This document shows, piece by piece, positions 43,614 to 52,189 of a stretch of DNA of 64,000 nt (position 1 is its first letter; each line of letters opens with the position of its first letter). The translations under genes were made by a program, and so were the position numbers. The stretch covers positions 186,001 to 250,000 of the forward strand of contig NZ_SMKW01000002.1 in assembly GCF_004348985.1 (NCBI RefSeq), in the 5' to 3' direction. The notes under the pieces were generated by a model. The model saw only the letters and a program-made list of their open reading frames with translations, did not search any database and was not told the DNA's origin. Source of the stretch: Saccharopolyspora elongata (GTDB taxonomy: Bacteria; Actinomycetota; Actinomycetes; Mycobacteriales; Pseudonocardiaceae).

Positions 43614-44264
43614 TCAGCTCGCCGCGGCATCACCGTCCGGGTGCGGCCAGATGCCGGAGGTGCCGCGGCGATGGCTGTCGACGAGATGCGTGTCGACGAT
43701 GCCGATCGCTTCCATCAGCGCGAACATCGTCGTTGGGCCGACGAAAGCGAAACCCTTGCGGCGCAACGCCTTCGACAGCGCCACGGATTCCGGCGACGTC
43801 GTGGGGATCTCGGCCATCGTCCGCGGGCGCGGCGTGGTCTCCGGCTTGAACGACCAGACGAATGCTTCCAGTCCGTCCTCGGCGCGGAGTTCGATGGTCG
43901 CGCGGGCGTTGGTGATGGCCGCGCGGATCTTGGCCTTGTTGCGCACGATCCCCGCGTTGCCGAGCAGCCGTGCCTCGTCCTCTTCGGTGTAGGCCGCGAT
44001 GGCGTCCGGGTCGAAGTCGTCGAACGCCTCGCGGAAGGCCGGGCGCTTGCGCAGGATCGTCGCCCAGGAGAGCCCCGCCTGGAATCCCTCCAGGCTGATC
44101 CGCTCGAACAGGGCCTGCTCGCCGTGCACGGGCATGCCCCACTCGGTGTCGTAGTACTCGCGCAGCAGGGGATCGCGGGCGGCCCACGGCGGCCGCGCCA
44201 ACCCGTCCTCGCCGATCACGACCCCGGCGTCGCTCGTCGTGGTGTCTGCCGCTGCGGGACTCAC
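43614..44264 (-). CDS. tag: DNA-3-methyladenine glycosylase I (Tag family, no zinc snap)
   Basis: 216 residues. REYYDTEWGMP, LFERISLEGFQAGLSWATIL, FVWSFKP, SKALRRKGFAFVGPTTMFAL and VDTHLVDSHRR match Tag along its length; it removes 3-methyladenine from DNA. Of the four zinc ligands of Escherichia coli Tag (Cys4, His17, His175, Cys179) only the His near the C-terminus appears kept: the N-terminal Cys is Pro, the next His is Tyr, and the last Cys is Ser. It belongs to a zinc-free subgroup. It lies 37 bp after an alkylation-repair operon and is probably its last gene. Confidence 0.92.
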   Translation of the reverse strand: MSPAAADTTTSDAGVVIGEDGLARPPWAARDPLLREYYDTEWGMPVHGEQALFERISLEGFQAGLSWATILRKRPAFREAFDDFDPDAIAAYTEEDEARLLGNAGIVRNKAKIRAAITNARATIELRAEDGLEAFVWSFKPETTPRPRTMAEIPTTSPESVALSKALRRKGFAFVGPTTMFALMEAIGIVDTHLVDSHRRGTSGIWPHPDGDAAAS

Positions 44265-44301
44265 TGTCTCGTTCTCCTCGGTTTCTCGGCGTTCTCGGTC
44301 G

Positions 44302-44847
44302 TCATGCGGGGCGGTGCACGAGGATGGTGCGGACCACTTCCCAGGTGCCGCCGTCGCGGGCCGCGCCGCGCAGCCCGTCGAAGGTTCCCACGCCGCCCAT
44401 GGCGATCAGGTCGTCGCTGGCGAGTGCTGCGGTGCCGATCGTACGGGCCGGGTCCCAGCCAGTGGAGTGCAGAAGCCTGCGGCCCATCTGTACCCAGCCG
44501 GTGACCTGCCCGGTCACCACCCACGCGTCCGGGCCAGGCTCGGTGAAGCGCCGCGCCTGCCGCAGCCACGACGCGGCGCGCTCCGGCCAGTCGACGACGT
44601 CGAGCACGTGCCCGCCCCGCTCGCTCCACGCCCGCTCGACGGCATCGGCGGTCGCCCGGGACGGGGCGTCGCGCGAGCAGCCGATGACGATCGAGGTCGC
44701 CCGCGGCCGCAGTCCGGCGAGGAGGGCCACCACCGTCGCCAGCTCGATTTCGCCGTGCGGCGGGGGAATCCGGGCCGCCGTGCCGGTTCCGCGAACCAGC
44801 GGGGAGGGTGTTCGTCGCGCCATCGAAGCAGTCCTCGGGTACGTCAT
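44302..44847 (-). CDS. Unknown protein of the alkylation-repair operon
   Basis: 181 residues that I cannot assign. RATSIVIGCSRDAPSRATAD, GHVLDVVDWPERAASWLRQA, DAWVVTGQVTGWVQMGRRLL and GTAALASDDLIAMGG alternate strands and helices and look like one lobe of a periplasmic-binding-protein-like or Rossmann-like fold. No signal peptide, so it is cytoplasmic. The ATG at 44847 overlaps the stop of the oxygenase gene as ATGA, and tag follows 37 bp later. Its place between three alkylation-repair genes suggests a role in the same response. Confidence 0.75.
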   Translation of the reverse strand: MTYPRTASMARRTPSPLVRGTGTAARIPPPHGEIELATVVALLAGLRPRATSIVIGCSRDAPSRATADAVERAWSERGGHVLDVVDWPERAASWLRQARRFTEPGPDAWVVTGQVTGWVQMGRRLLHSTGWDPARTIGTAALASDDLIAMGGVGTFDGLRGAARDGGTWEVVRTILVHRPA

Positions 44848-45572
44848 GCCGCGTCGTGGAAGACGAGCCCCAGCGTGTGGCGTCGCCCGGAACGCACCGG
44901 CGAAACCCCGTGCCGCACCGGGGAAGCGGACCAGCCGCGTGCCGAGCGCACCGGCCGGTCGCGCGTGGTGAACACCAGGCCGTGCCCCTGCGGGATCAGC
45001 GTCGCGGTGCCCCGGGATTGGGCGCGCGGGCGCTGCTCCACCAGCAGGAACTCGCCTCCGGTGTGATCGGTCCCCGGATCGTTGAGGTTGATCACCACCT
45101 GCAGCGGGAACACCTTGTCGCCGTACAGGTCCCGGTGCAGCGCGTTCCAGCCGCCCGGCTCGTAGCGCAGCAGGATCGGCGTGGGACGGGCCTGCCCGGC
45201 CCGGTGGCAGATGTCCAGCCACTCGTCGAGGGTGTCCGGCCATTCCGCTTCCCGGCCGAGCTTCTCGGCCCAGTCCCGGGCGATCGGCAGCAGCCGTGGG
45301 TAGAGGGCCTGCCGCAGCTTCTCCACCGGTTCCGGGAAAGGCGCGGCGAAGTAGTGGTAGTCGCCGTTGTCCCCGAAGCGATGGCGGCGCAGGTTGATCG
45401 TGGCCCGGAAGTGCTCCGGCTCGTCCCACAGGGCCGCGATCCGCTCGCACTCGGCGACGGTCAGCAACTGCGGCAGCAGCGCGCAACCGTAGTCGTTGAC
45501 CTCGGCGGCGACCCCCGTCCAGTCCGCCGCCGCGACCCGCTTCGCGTACCGGTCCGTCTTCGACGTGGTCAT
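44844..45572 (-). CDS. 2OG-Fe(II) oxygenase, Oxygenase-NA family (damaged-DNA repair)
   Basis: 242 residues of the Oxygenase-NA family (PF09859), described as acting on damaged DNA. The iron site is the HRD of WNALHRDLYG near residue 147 with the distal His in RHGVSPVR near 220; the final RRHTLGLVFHD has the Arg that would hold 2-oxoglutarate. LQVVINLNDPGTDHTGGEF lies between. The chemistry resembles AlkB: oxidative removal of alkyl groups from nucleic acid. ATGA overlaps join it to ogt upstream and the unknown gene downstream. Confidence 0.82.
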   Translation of the reverse strand: MTTSKTDRYAKRVAAADWTGVAAEVNDYGCALLPQLLTVAECERIAALWDEPEHFRATINLRRHRFGDNGDYHYFAAPFPEPVEKLRQALYPRLLPIARDWAEKLGREAEWPDTLDEWLDICHRAGQARPTPILLRYEPGGWNALHRDLYGDKVFPLQVVINLNDPGTDHTGGEFLLVEQRPRAQSRGTATLIPQGHGLVFTTRDRPVRSARGWSASPVRHGVSPVRSGRRHTLGLVFHDAA

Positions 45573-46186
45573 GCCGCCTCCAGGCTCAGCAGGGTTTCCT
45601 TGGCTTCCGCGCCGCCGACGTACCCGCCCGAGGTGCCGTCCGAGCGCACGACCCGGTGGCACGGCACCACCACCGGCAGCGGGTTGGTCGCGCACGCGGT
45701 GCCCACCGCGCGAACCGCCCGCGGGCTGCCCGCCGCGGCGGCGACCTCGGCGTAGCTGGCGGTGCGGCCGTAGGCGATGTCGGGCAGGTGCTCCAGCACG
45801 TTGAGCCGGAACCCGCGCGAGAGCCGCCAGTCCAGCGGCAGGTCGAAGGTCCGCCGCCGCCCGGCGAAGTACTCGTCGATCTGCCGGGCCGCCTCGTCGA
45901 GCCGGGCCGGCGCCCGCAGGATGCGCGGGCTGATCAGCTCGGCCAGCGACTCCAGGACCGAGCTGTGCCCCTGGCGGTCGAAGGCGACCCGCACCAGGCC
46001 GCGTTCGGTGGCCGCCAGCAGCAGCTCGCCGACCGGGGTGCCGACGGTGCGGTACGCGACGTCGAGCAGCCCTTCCCGCTGGGCCGCGCTCACCAGGTCG
46101 ATGTGCAGCCGCTCGCTCGTGTTGAAGTCGATCGCCGGGAGCGCGTCGAACAGGTGTCTGTCGTCGGGTTCGTGGATCGTCATCAT
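45569..46186 (-). CDS. ogt: Methylated-DNA-protein-cysteine methyltransferase
   Basis: 205 residues from the ATG at 46186; a GTG at 46189 and a second ATG at 46183 are alternatives just after GGAGG. The active-site motif VVPCHRVV with the methyl-accepting Cys is near residue 173, followed by GGYVGGAEAKETLLSLE, as in Ogt/MGMT. It directly removes methyl groups from O6-methylguanine in a suicide reaction. The upstream ECF sigma gene overlaps it, so sigma factor and repair enzyme are translated as a unit. Confidence 0.95.
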   Translation of the reverse strand: MMTIHEPDDRHLFDALPAIDFNTSERLHIDLVSAAQREGLLDVAYRTVGTPVGELLLAATERGLVRVAFDRQGHSSVLESLAELISPRILRAPARLDEAARQIDEYFAGRRRTFDLPLDWRLSRGFRLNVLEHLPDIAYGRTASYAEVAAAAGSPRAVRAVGTACATNPLPVVVPCHRVVRSDGTSGGYVGGAEAKETLLSLEAA

Positions 46187-46674
46187 CACGCTTTCCTCCC
46201 CACTCTCGTGGTGGGCTTATAGGTCGTGCGCAGGGTCTTGATGCCGTCCGCGGCGGCCCGCCGGGCGGCATCGGTGCTGCCGCCGAGGATCGCGGCGATC
46301 TCGGCGTAGGGCAGGCCGGCCAGGTAGTGGTAGGCCACCGCCATGCGCTGCTTGGCCGGCAGCGCGCTCAGCGCGGCCCACAGGTCGCCGTCCCAGTCCT
46401 CCGGTCGGCCGGTCGTGCTGGGCCGCTCGGGCAGGCGCTCGACCACCACCGGACGGCGGGCCGTCGCCCTGGTGACGTCGACCGCCTTGCGGTGGGCGAT
46501 CGTGACCAGCCACGCCTCCACGTTGGTGTCCTCGGCCAGCTCCGGGTAGACGCGCAGTGCGGACAGGAACGTCTCGGACCACGCGTCCTCGGCGTCGGCC
46601 GGCCCGAGCACGGCCCGGCACACTCGCAGCACCATCGGGCCGTACTCGTCAACGATCTGCTCGAACGGTCTCAC
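46186..46674 (-). CDS. ECF sigma factor heading the alkylation-repair operon
   Basis: 162 residues from a GTG at 46674, six bases after GGGGA; a GTG at 46680 is possible. Region 2 (about 5-70) has VDEYGPMVLRVCRAVLGPAD and WLVTIAHRKAVDVTRAT; region 4 (about 110-155) has LPAKQRMAVAYHYLAGLPYA and EIAAILGGSTDAARRAA. No anti-sigma gene is adjacent; instead ogt, an Oxygenase-NA gene, an unknown gene and tag follow. This suggests an alkylation-induced sigma factor. An ECF-type promoter lies upstream, so it probably activates itself. Confidence 0.9.
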   Translation of the reverse strand: MRPFEQIVDEYGPMVLRVCRAVLGPADAEDAWSETFLSALRVYPELAEDTNVEAWLVTIAHRKAVDVTRATARRPVVVERLPERPSTTGRPEDWDGDLWAALSALPAKQRMAVAYHYLAGLPYAEIAAILGGSTDAARRAAADGIKTLRTTYKPTTRVGRKA

Positions 46675-46706
46675 TTTCACTCCCCGTAGACGCCCCGCGC
46701 CGCGGA

Positions 46707-46734
46707 AACGTGAGATGCGGATCGGCCCGTTTCC
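46707..46734 (-). promoter_or_regulatory. ECF-type promoter before the sigma gene (predicted)
   Basis: On the minus strand GGAAAC (46734-46729) is followed after 18 bases by CGTT (46710-46707), close to the GGAAC/CGTT pattern of ECF sigma promoters. Transcription would start about 25 bases before the sigma start codon. Confidence 0.5.
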
Positions 46735-46857
46735 ACGATCGTCACCCGGACGTGGCCGTCCCGCGTTCCGGGAGTGGGCCGCCGGCTGCGGTGCCGCGTG
46801 ACGAGCGTCTCACCGGAGGTGCGGCGACGGGCCGGAAGATCATGTTCAGTCCGGGGA

Positions 46858-46909
46858 CGGTCCCGAGGGGACCGCCCGGCAAGGGCCGGGCGCGTCACCG
46901 GCCCTTGCC
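46858..46909. repeat. Two tandem hairpins upstream of metE
   Basis: CGGTCCC (46858-46864) pairs with GGGACCG (46868-46874) around GAG. Four bases on, GGCAAGGGCCGG (46878-46889) pairs perfectly with CCGGCCCTTGCC (46898-46909). They lie between the divergent sigma and metE transcripts, where no transcript obviously ends, and the second overlaps the likely metE promoter region. Confidence 0.6.
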
Positions 46910-46939
46910 AACGGCCCCCCGATCGGTAGCCTCCGTTGT

Positions 46940-47155
46940 GCTGGTGGTTCGTCCGCCCCCTTGAAACGGGGTGGACGAGGCAAGAGGGAACCCGGTGCGA
47001 ATCCGGGACTGCCCCGCAGCGGTGAGTGGGAACGAACGCCGTCCCCGGTCCCAGACCGGGCACAGCACTGGGCACGCGTGCCTGGGAAGCGACGGCCACT
47101 AGGAACCCCGGCTCCGGCCGGGACGCGCCCGCGAGTCCGAAGACCTGCCACCGGC
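46940..47155 (+). promoter_or_regulatory. Cobalamin (B12) riboswitch
   Basis: P1 pairs GCTGGTGG (46940-46947) with CCACCGGC (47148-47155). The conserved core GGGAACCCGGTGCGAATCCG starts at 46986, followed by GGGACTGCCCCGC, and the B12-box AGTCCGAAGACCTGCCACC ends the element at 47134-47152. It lies 144 bases before metE, encoding the B12-independent methionine synthase, which B12 riboswitches commonly repress. Confidence 0.95.
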
Positions 47156-47177
47156 GCGCGCACCGGACGGTGCGCGC
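47156..47177 (+). promoter_or_regulatory. GC-rich hairpin after the B12 riboswitch
   Basis: GCGCGCACC (47156-47164) pairs perfectly with GGTGCGCGC (47169-47177) around GGAC, starting at the base after P1. There is no T-tract. It may be part of the expression platform, but the remaining 120 bases before metE show no clear terminator or ribosome-site sequester that I can name. Confidence 0.4.
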
Positions 47178-47298
47178 GGTCCGGGGTCTCGCGGGAGGAC
47201 CCGGCGGACGACCGGCTCGCGCCGCGCGGTGCGCGCCGGTCCGCCTGCGCCTTCCCGGACCTCGGGGCATCTGCCGTCGAGCTCGCGAGGAGAGGGCG

Positions 47299-49575
47299 TT
47301 GACCAGCAAGATCGGATCTACCGTACTCGGATACCCCCGGATCGGCCCCGACCGGGAACTCAAGCGCGCGCTGGAGCGCTACTGGTCGTCTCGCATCGGC
47401 GAGGCGGAGCTGCGCGCGGTGGCGCGCGAACTCCGCGTCCAGACCTGGCGCTCGCTGTGGGACGCGGGCCTGGATTCGGTGCCGGGCAACACGTTCTCGT
47501 ACTACGATCAGGTGCTGGACACCGCGGTCACCTTCGGCGCGATCCCGCCGCGCTTCGCGAAGCTCGGGCTGGGCCCGCTGGACACCTACTTCGCGATGGC
47601 GCGCGGCGTGGCGTCCGAGCCGCCGCTGGAGATGACGAAGTGGTTCGACACGAACTACCACTACCTGGTGCCCGAGATCGGCCCGGACACGCAGTTCTCG
47701 CTGGCCGACCGGACTCCCGTGGAGCAGTACCGGGAGGCCGCCGAACTGGGCGTGACCACCCGCCCGGTGCTGGTCGGCCCTCTCACGTTCCTGCTGCTGG
47801 CCAAGTCCGCGGACGGCACGCCGGAGTCGTTCCGGCCGCTGGACCGGCTGGACGCGCTGGTGGACGCCTACGCGGAGCTGCTCGGCGAGCTGCACCGCGC
47901 CGGCGTTGAGTGGGTGCAGCTGGACGAGCCCGCCTTCGCCGCCGACCGCTCGTCGGCCGAACTCGCCGCCCTGCGCGCCGCCTACCAGCGGCTCGGCGAT
48001 CTGGCGGAGCGGCCGAAACTGCTGGTCGCGGGATACTTCGGCGATCTCGGCGAGGCGCTGGAGGTGCTGGCGGCCAGCCCGGTCGAAGCGATCGGCGCCG
48101 ACCTCGTCGCCGGAAAGTTCACAGTGGATGTCCTGTCGTCGGTTCGCGGGCTGAGCGGCAAAACCCTGGTAGCCGGGCTCGTCGACGGGCGCAACGTCTG
48201 GCGCACCGATCTCGACAGGGCGCTCGCGACCGCCGCCACGCTGCTCGGCTCGGCGAACGAGGTCGCCGTGAGCACGTCGTGCTCCCTGCTGCACGTGCCC
48301 TACGACGTCGATGCCGAGACCGGCATCGACCCGCAGGTGAAGTCCTGGCTGGCGTTCGCCGCGCAGAAGGTCCGCGAGGTGGTCGTGCTGGGCCGCGCGT
48401 TGCGCGAGGGCCGCGACGCGGTGGCCGACGAGCTCGCCGAGGCGCGCGCCGCGATCGCCGACCGCGCCGGCGCGGACCGGGTCCGGAACAATCGCGTGCG
48501 CGCTCGGTTGCAGGCGCTGCGGCCGGAATACACGCAGCGCGGCGAGTACGACACGCGGCGCGCGGCTCAGCAGAAGGCGTTGAACCTGCCGCCGTTGCCG
48601 ACCACGACGATCGGATCGTTCCCGCAGACCACGGACGTCCGCAAGGCGCGCGCCGCGGTGCGCGCCGGCCGCATCGACCAGGCGACGTACCGGCGGCGGA
48701 TGCAGGACGAGATCGAGCGCGTGATCCGCCTGCAGGAAGGGCTCGGGCTCGACGTCCTGGTGCACGGCGAGCCGGAGCGCAACGACATGGTGCAGTACTT
48801 CGCCGAGCACCTGGACGGCTTCGCCAGCACCGACAACGCATGGGTGCAGTCCTACGGGTCGCGGTGCGTGCGCCCGCCGATCCTCTACGGCGACGTCTCC
48901 CGCCCGGCGCCGATCACCGTCGAGTGGGCGAGCTACGCGCAGCGGCTGACCGAGAAGCCGGTCAAGGGCATGCTCACCGGCCCGGTGACGATCCTGGCGT
49001 GGTCGTTCGTCCGCGACGACCAGCCGCCGGCCGACACCGCGAAGCAGGTCGCGCTGGCCATCCGGGACGAGGTCGCCGACCTGGAGGCGGCCGGCATCCG
49101 GGTCATCCAGGTCGACGAGCCCGCGTTGCGCGAGCTGCTCCCGCTGCGCCGGGCGGAGCACGGGGATTACCTGGACTGGGCGGTGACGTCATTCCGGCTC
49201 GCCACCTGCGGCGTCGCCGATTCGACGCAGATCCACACCCACCTGTGCTACTCGGAGTTCGGCGACGTGATCAACGCGATCGTCGCGCTGGGCGCCGACG
49301 TCACCAGCATCGAGGCCGCCCGCTCGCGCATGGAGGTGCTCGACGACCTCAACGCGGTCGGCTTCGGCCACGGCGTCGGGCCCGGCGTGTACGACATCCA
49401 CTCGCCTCGCGTGCCGGACACCGCCGAGGTCGTCGACCTGCTGCGGGCCGCGCTGGCGGCCGTGCCGGCGGAACGGTTGTGGGTCAACCCGGACTGCGGG
49501 CTGAAGACCCGCGGCTACGCCGAGGTCGAGGCGGCGTTGCAGAACCTCGTCGCGGCGGCGGCCGAACTGCGCTGA
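47299..49575 (+). CDS. metE: Cobalamin-independent methionine synthase
   Basis: 758 residues, full MetE length. It transfers the methyl group of 5-methyltetrahydropteroyl-triglutamate to homocysteine with zinc and without B12. The N-terminal barrel begins [20 protein letters not shown]; the catalytic barrel has HTHLCYSEF near residue 645, giving zinc-ligand His and Cys, and NPDCGLKTR near 733 with the third zinc Cys. The TTG at 47299 follows GAGGAGAGG and matches the conserved start. The upstream B12 riboswitch should lower its expression when cobalamin allows MetH to work. Confidence 0.97.
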   Translation: MTSKIGSTVLGYPRIGPDRELKRALERYWSSRIGEAELRAVARELRVQTWRSLWDAGLDSVPGNTFSYYDQVLDTAVTFGAIPPRFAKLGLGPLDTYFAMARGVASEPPLEMTKWFDTNYHYLVPEIGPDTQFSLADRTPVEQYREAAELGVTTRPVLVGPLTFLLLAKSADGTPESFRPLDRLDALVDAYAELLGELHRAGVEWVQLDEPAFAADRSSAELAALRAAYQRLGDLAERPKLLVAGYFGDLGEALEVLAASPVEAIGADLVAGKFTVDVLSSVRGLSGKTLVAGLVDGRNVWRTDLDRALATAATLLGSANEVAVSTSCSLLHVPYDVDAETGIDPQVKSWLAFAAQKVREVVVLGRALREGRDAVADELAEARAAIADRAGADRVRNNRVRARLQALRPEYTQRGEYDTRRAAQQKALNLPPLPTTTIGSFPQTTDVRKARAAVRAGRIDQATYRRRMQDEIERVIRLQEGLGLDVLVHGEPERNDMVQYFAEHLDGFASTDNAWVQSYGSRCVRPPILYGDVSRPAPITVEWASYAQRLTEKPVKGMLTGPVTILAWSFVRDDQPPADTAKQVALAIRDEVADLEAAGIRVIQVDEPALRELLPLRRAEHGDYLDWAVTSFRLATCGVADSTQIHTHLCYSEFGDVINAIVALGADVTSIEAARSRMEVLDDLNAVGFGHGVGPGVYDIHSPRVPDTAEVVDLLRAALAAVPAERLWVNPDCGLKTRGYAEVEAALQNLVAAAAELR

Positions 49576-49700
49576 CGCCGGGCCTGCGGGCGGCGCCGCA
49601 CCGGTGGCGCCGCCCGCGAAACGGGCCGATCTGCCGGGAATTTTCCCCGCGATGCGGCGACTTGATCCGATCAGGACCAGATCGAGCGAATGGAGCACCG

Positions 49701-50852
49701 ATGTCGCAGGAGAGCATGCCGCAGGGCACCGTTGCCGCTGGATTCGAATCCGTGCGCGAGGAGTTCGCCGCCGTGGCGGCGGCCGAGGGCGGTGACTACG
49801 CGGCCCAGCTGGTGGCCCACCTCGCGGGTGAGCGGGTCGTCGACCTGTGGGTCGGCCCCGAGATCACCGGGGAATCGCTGACCGGCGTGTTCTCCTCCAC
49901 GAAGGGCGCGGCGTACCTGGTCGCGGCGCTGCTGGTGCAGGACGGTGTGCTCGACCTGGACCAGCAGGTGAGCCACTACTGGCCGGAGTTCGGCGCCGAG
50001 GGCAAGCAGGACGTCGTCCTGCGCGACCTGCTGTCGCACCGCGTGGGGATCGTGGGCGCGGACGCGGGGCTGTCGCTGGAGGAGGTCGCCGACGACCGGG
50101 TCATCGCGGAGCGGCTCGCCGCGCAGCGGCCGTACTGGCGCCCGGGCACCGCGTTCGGGTACCACGCGCTGGTCATCGGGGCGCTGGTCGGCGAGGTGGT
50201 CCGCCGGGCCACCGGCGAAACTCTGCAGGAGCACTTCGAGGCGCGCGTCCGCGCCCCGCACGACCTGGATTTCTACCTGGGGCTGCCGGAAGAGCAGGAG
50301 CCGCGCTTCCTGACCACCCTGCCGATGGCGCCCACCGCGGAGCAGCAGGCCGCCTTGGAGGCGGGCGCGACCGGCCCGGAGAGCCTGAACGGCATCGCGA
50401 TGAACCGCAGCCACCCGGACGTGGTGGAACTGTGGGACTTCCCGAACCACCCGGTGGTGCGGGCCAAGGGGCAGGCGTCGGCCGGCGGCGTCGCTTCCGC
50501 GCGCGGGCTTGCAGGGATGTACGCGGCCGCGACCACCGGCATCGGCGGGAAGGCACCGCTGCTGAAGCCGGACACGGCCGCGGCCTTCGCGCAGATCCAC
50601 TCGATCGGCTACGATCTCGTTTCCCGCCAGCACAAGGCTTTCGGGCTCGGCTTCTCTGCATCGGTCGACGTCTACCCGTTCCTCGGCCAGGGCGCGTTCG
50701 GGCACAGCGGAGCGGCGGGTTCGCAGGCCATCGCCGACCCGCGCAGCGGCCTCGCCTACGGCTACAACCGGCGCCGCTTCGCCTTCCCGGGCGGCGCTGC
50801 CCCGGAGAACGACCGCCTGCTCAAGGCCGTGCACGCGGCGGCGACGGCGTGA
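49701..50852 (+). CDS. Serine beta-lactamase-like hydrolase (class C / EstB type)
   Basis: 383 residues without signal peptide. The nucleophile motif SSTK is at residues 65-68 and the second motif Y-x-x in AFGYHALVIGALVGEVV near 156, both typical of the class C beta-lactamase/esterase fold; the later GQGAFGHSGAAGSQAIADP supplies the HSG triad loop. Cytosolic members in actinomycetes are usually esterases or peptidases of unknown substrate. The ATG at 49701 follows TGGAGC. It has no evident operon partner. Confidence 0.9.
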   Translation: MSQESMPQGTVAAGFESVREEFAAVAAAEGGDYAAQLVAHLAGERVVDLWVGPEITGESLTGVFSSTKGAAYLVAALLVQDGVLDLDQQVSHYWPEFGAEGKQDVVLRDLLSHRVGIVGADAGLSLEEVADDRVIAERLAAQRPYWRPGTAFGYHALVIGALVGEVVRRATGETLQEHFEARVRAPHDLDFYLGLPEEQEPRFLTTLPMAPTAEQQAALEAGATGPESLNGIAMNRSHPDVVELWDFPNHPVVRAKGQASAGGVASARGLAGMYAAATTGIGGKAPLLKPDTAAAFAQIHSIGYDLVSRQHKAFGLGFSASVDVYPFLGQGAFGHSGAAGSQAIADPRSGLAYGYNRRRFAFPGGAAPENDRLLKAVHAAATA

Positions 50853-50861
50853 ACCGGTAGC

Positions 50862-50894
50862 CCGGTGGGCCGTGCCGATCGCACGGCCCACCGG
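50862..50894 (+). terminator. Terminator after the beta-lactamase-like gene
   Basis: A perfect 14-bp stem: CCGGTGGGCCGTGC (50862-50875) with GCACGGCCCACCGG (50881-50894), loop CGATC, nine bases after the stop codon. Confidence 0.8.
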
Positions 50895-50912
50895 AGCGGC
50901 AGGCCCACCGAG

Positions 50913-51079
50913 CTATGCCGCCGCGTTGTCCGACCGAGTGAAGACGTAGGTGGCCAGCACGTATCCGGACACACGTTCAACCCGGCGTTGATCGCCCGTA
51001 GGGAGTCTGGGTGTAGGTCGTGATGAACGCGGTCGACATGGTGTGCAGCGTCCAACCTTCTTCCGCGATCGCGCTCAGG
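50913..51079 (-). pseudogene. Frameshifted remnant of a small DUF4177-like gene
   Basis: Read from 51079 leftwards, one frame gives LSAIAEEGWTLHTMSTAF and then stops; after a one-base shift the sequence continues as ERVSGYVLATYVFTRSDNAAA and stops at 50913. AEEGWTLHT is the signature of small DUF4177-like proteins, and the second part reads like their C-terminus. No start or N-terminal part is visible. I read this as a decayed small gene; a chance resemblance is possible. Confidence 0.4.
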
Positions 51080-51124
51080 GGATGACCCCTGTCCGGTCGG
51101 CGCTTCCACGTCGACCGCATTCGA

Positions 51125-52189
51125 TCACGCAGCATCCCGCCCGGGGGCCGGATCCCGATCTTCCGTGCCGGATCCGGACAGGGCTTCAGCGGCGAGTTCG
51201 AGGTCGGTGGTGCCGGCCGGAACTGGGTGGTGGCAGCGGAACGCGTGGCCGGTCGCGTCGCGCTGCGGGTCCGGCATCTCGGCCGCGCAGGTCTCGTCGG
51301 CGCGCCAGCACCTGGTGCGGAACGGGCAGCCGCTCGGCGGCCTCGTCGCCGACGGCACCGGGCCGGTGAGCGGGATCGGCTCGATCGGCGACAGCAGGCC
51401 GGGCGTCGCCGAGAACAGCGCCCGGGTGTAGGGGTGGCGGGCGGCGGCGACCGCGCCGGCCGGGATCTGCTCGACGGTCCGCCCGAGGTACATCGTCACC
51501 ACCCGGTCGCTCATCCGCCGCACGGTCTGGATGTCGTGCGAGACGAACACCATTGCCAGGCCCAGCTGTTCCTTCAGTTCGAGCAGCAGGTTGAGGATCT
51601 GCGAGCGCACCGAGACGTCGAGGGCGCTGGTGGGTTCGTCGGCGACGAGCAGCCGGGGGCGCAGCGCGAGGGCCCGTGCGATGGCGACGCGTTGCCGCTG
51701 GCCGCCGGAGATCTGGCCCGGCAGCAGGTTCGCCACGCTCGCCGGTAGGCCGACGAGGTCCAGCAGCTCGCGCACCCGCGTCTCGCGTTCCTGGCGACTG
51801 CCGTGCCCGTGCACGTCGAGCGGGTCGCGCAGGACCTGGCGGATCGGCAGTCGCCGGTTGAGCGCCGTGGCCGGGTCCTGGAAGACCATGCCGACCTCGG
51901 CGCCGATCGCGGCCCGGCGCCCGGCTGCGGTCAGCGACCAGATGTCCTTGCCGCGGAAGGAGATCGTGCCGCTGGTCGGCCGCTGCAGGCCGACCACGAC
52001 CTTGGCCAGGGTGGACTTGCCGCACCCGGATTCGCCGACGATGCCGACGGTTTCGCCGGCCACCACCGCCAGGTCGACGCCGGTGACGGCGTGCACCCGG
52101 TCGCGGCGGAACAGCCCGCCGGAGCGCGCCTTGTGGACGACGTGGACGTCGGCGAGCTCGACGAGGGTTTCGGGTTCTGGGGAGGTCAT
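51125..52189 (-). CDS. ABC transporter ATPase (DppF/SatD-like)
   Basis: 354 residues. Walker A is GESGCGKST near residue 55, the Q-loop VFQDPATALN, the signature ISGGQRQRVAIARAL and Walker B LLVADEPTSALD. The C-terminal extension has GCPFRTRCWRADETC, the oligopeptide-transporter cysteine motif that may bind an iron-sulfur cluster. It is one ATPase of an importer of the Dpp/nickel family; the other is fused to a permease in the upstream gene, which it overlaps as ATGA. Context favours sialic acid over peptides. Confidence 0.92.
   Translation of the reverse strand: MTSPEPETLVELADVHVVHKARSGGLFRRDRVHAVTGVDLAVVAGETVGIVGESGCGKSTLAKVVVGLQRPTSGTISFRGKDIWSLTAAGRRAAIGAEVGMVFQDPATALNRRLPIRQVLRDPLDVHGHGSRQERETRVRELLDLVGLPASVANLLPGQISGGQRQRVAIARALALRPRLLVADEPTSALDVSVRSQILNLLLELKEQLGLAMVFVSHDIQTVRRMSDRVVTMYLGRTVEQIPAGAVAAARHPYTRALFSATPGLLSPIEPIPLTGPVPSATRPPSGCPFRTRCWRADETCAAEMPDPQRDATGHAFRCHHPVPAGTTDLELAAEALSGSGTEDRDPAPGRDAA

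Noticed and set aside
46905-46932. Promoter TTGCCA-N16-TAGCCT for metE
   Set aside because: Only 3 of 6 in the -10 box and it overlaps a perfect hairpin; too weak to list as a feature.
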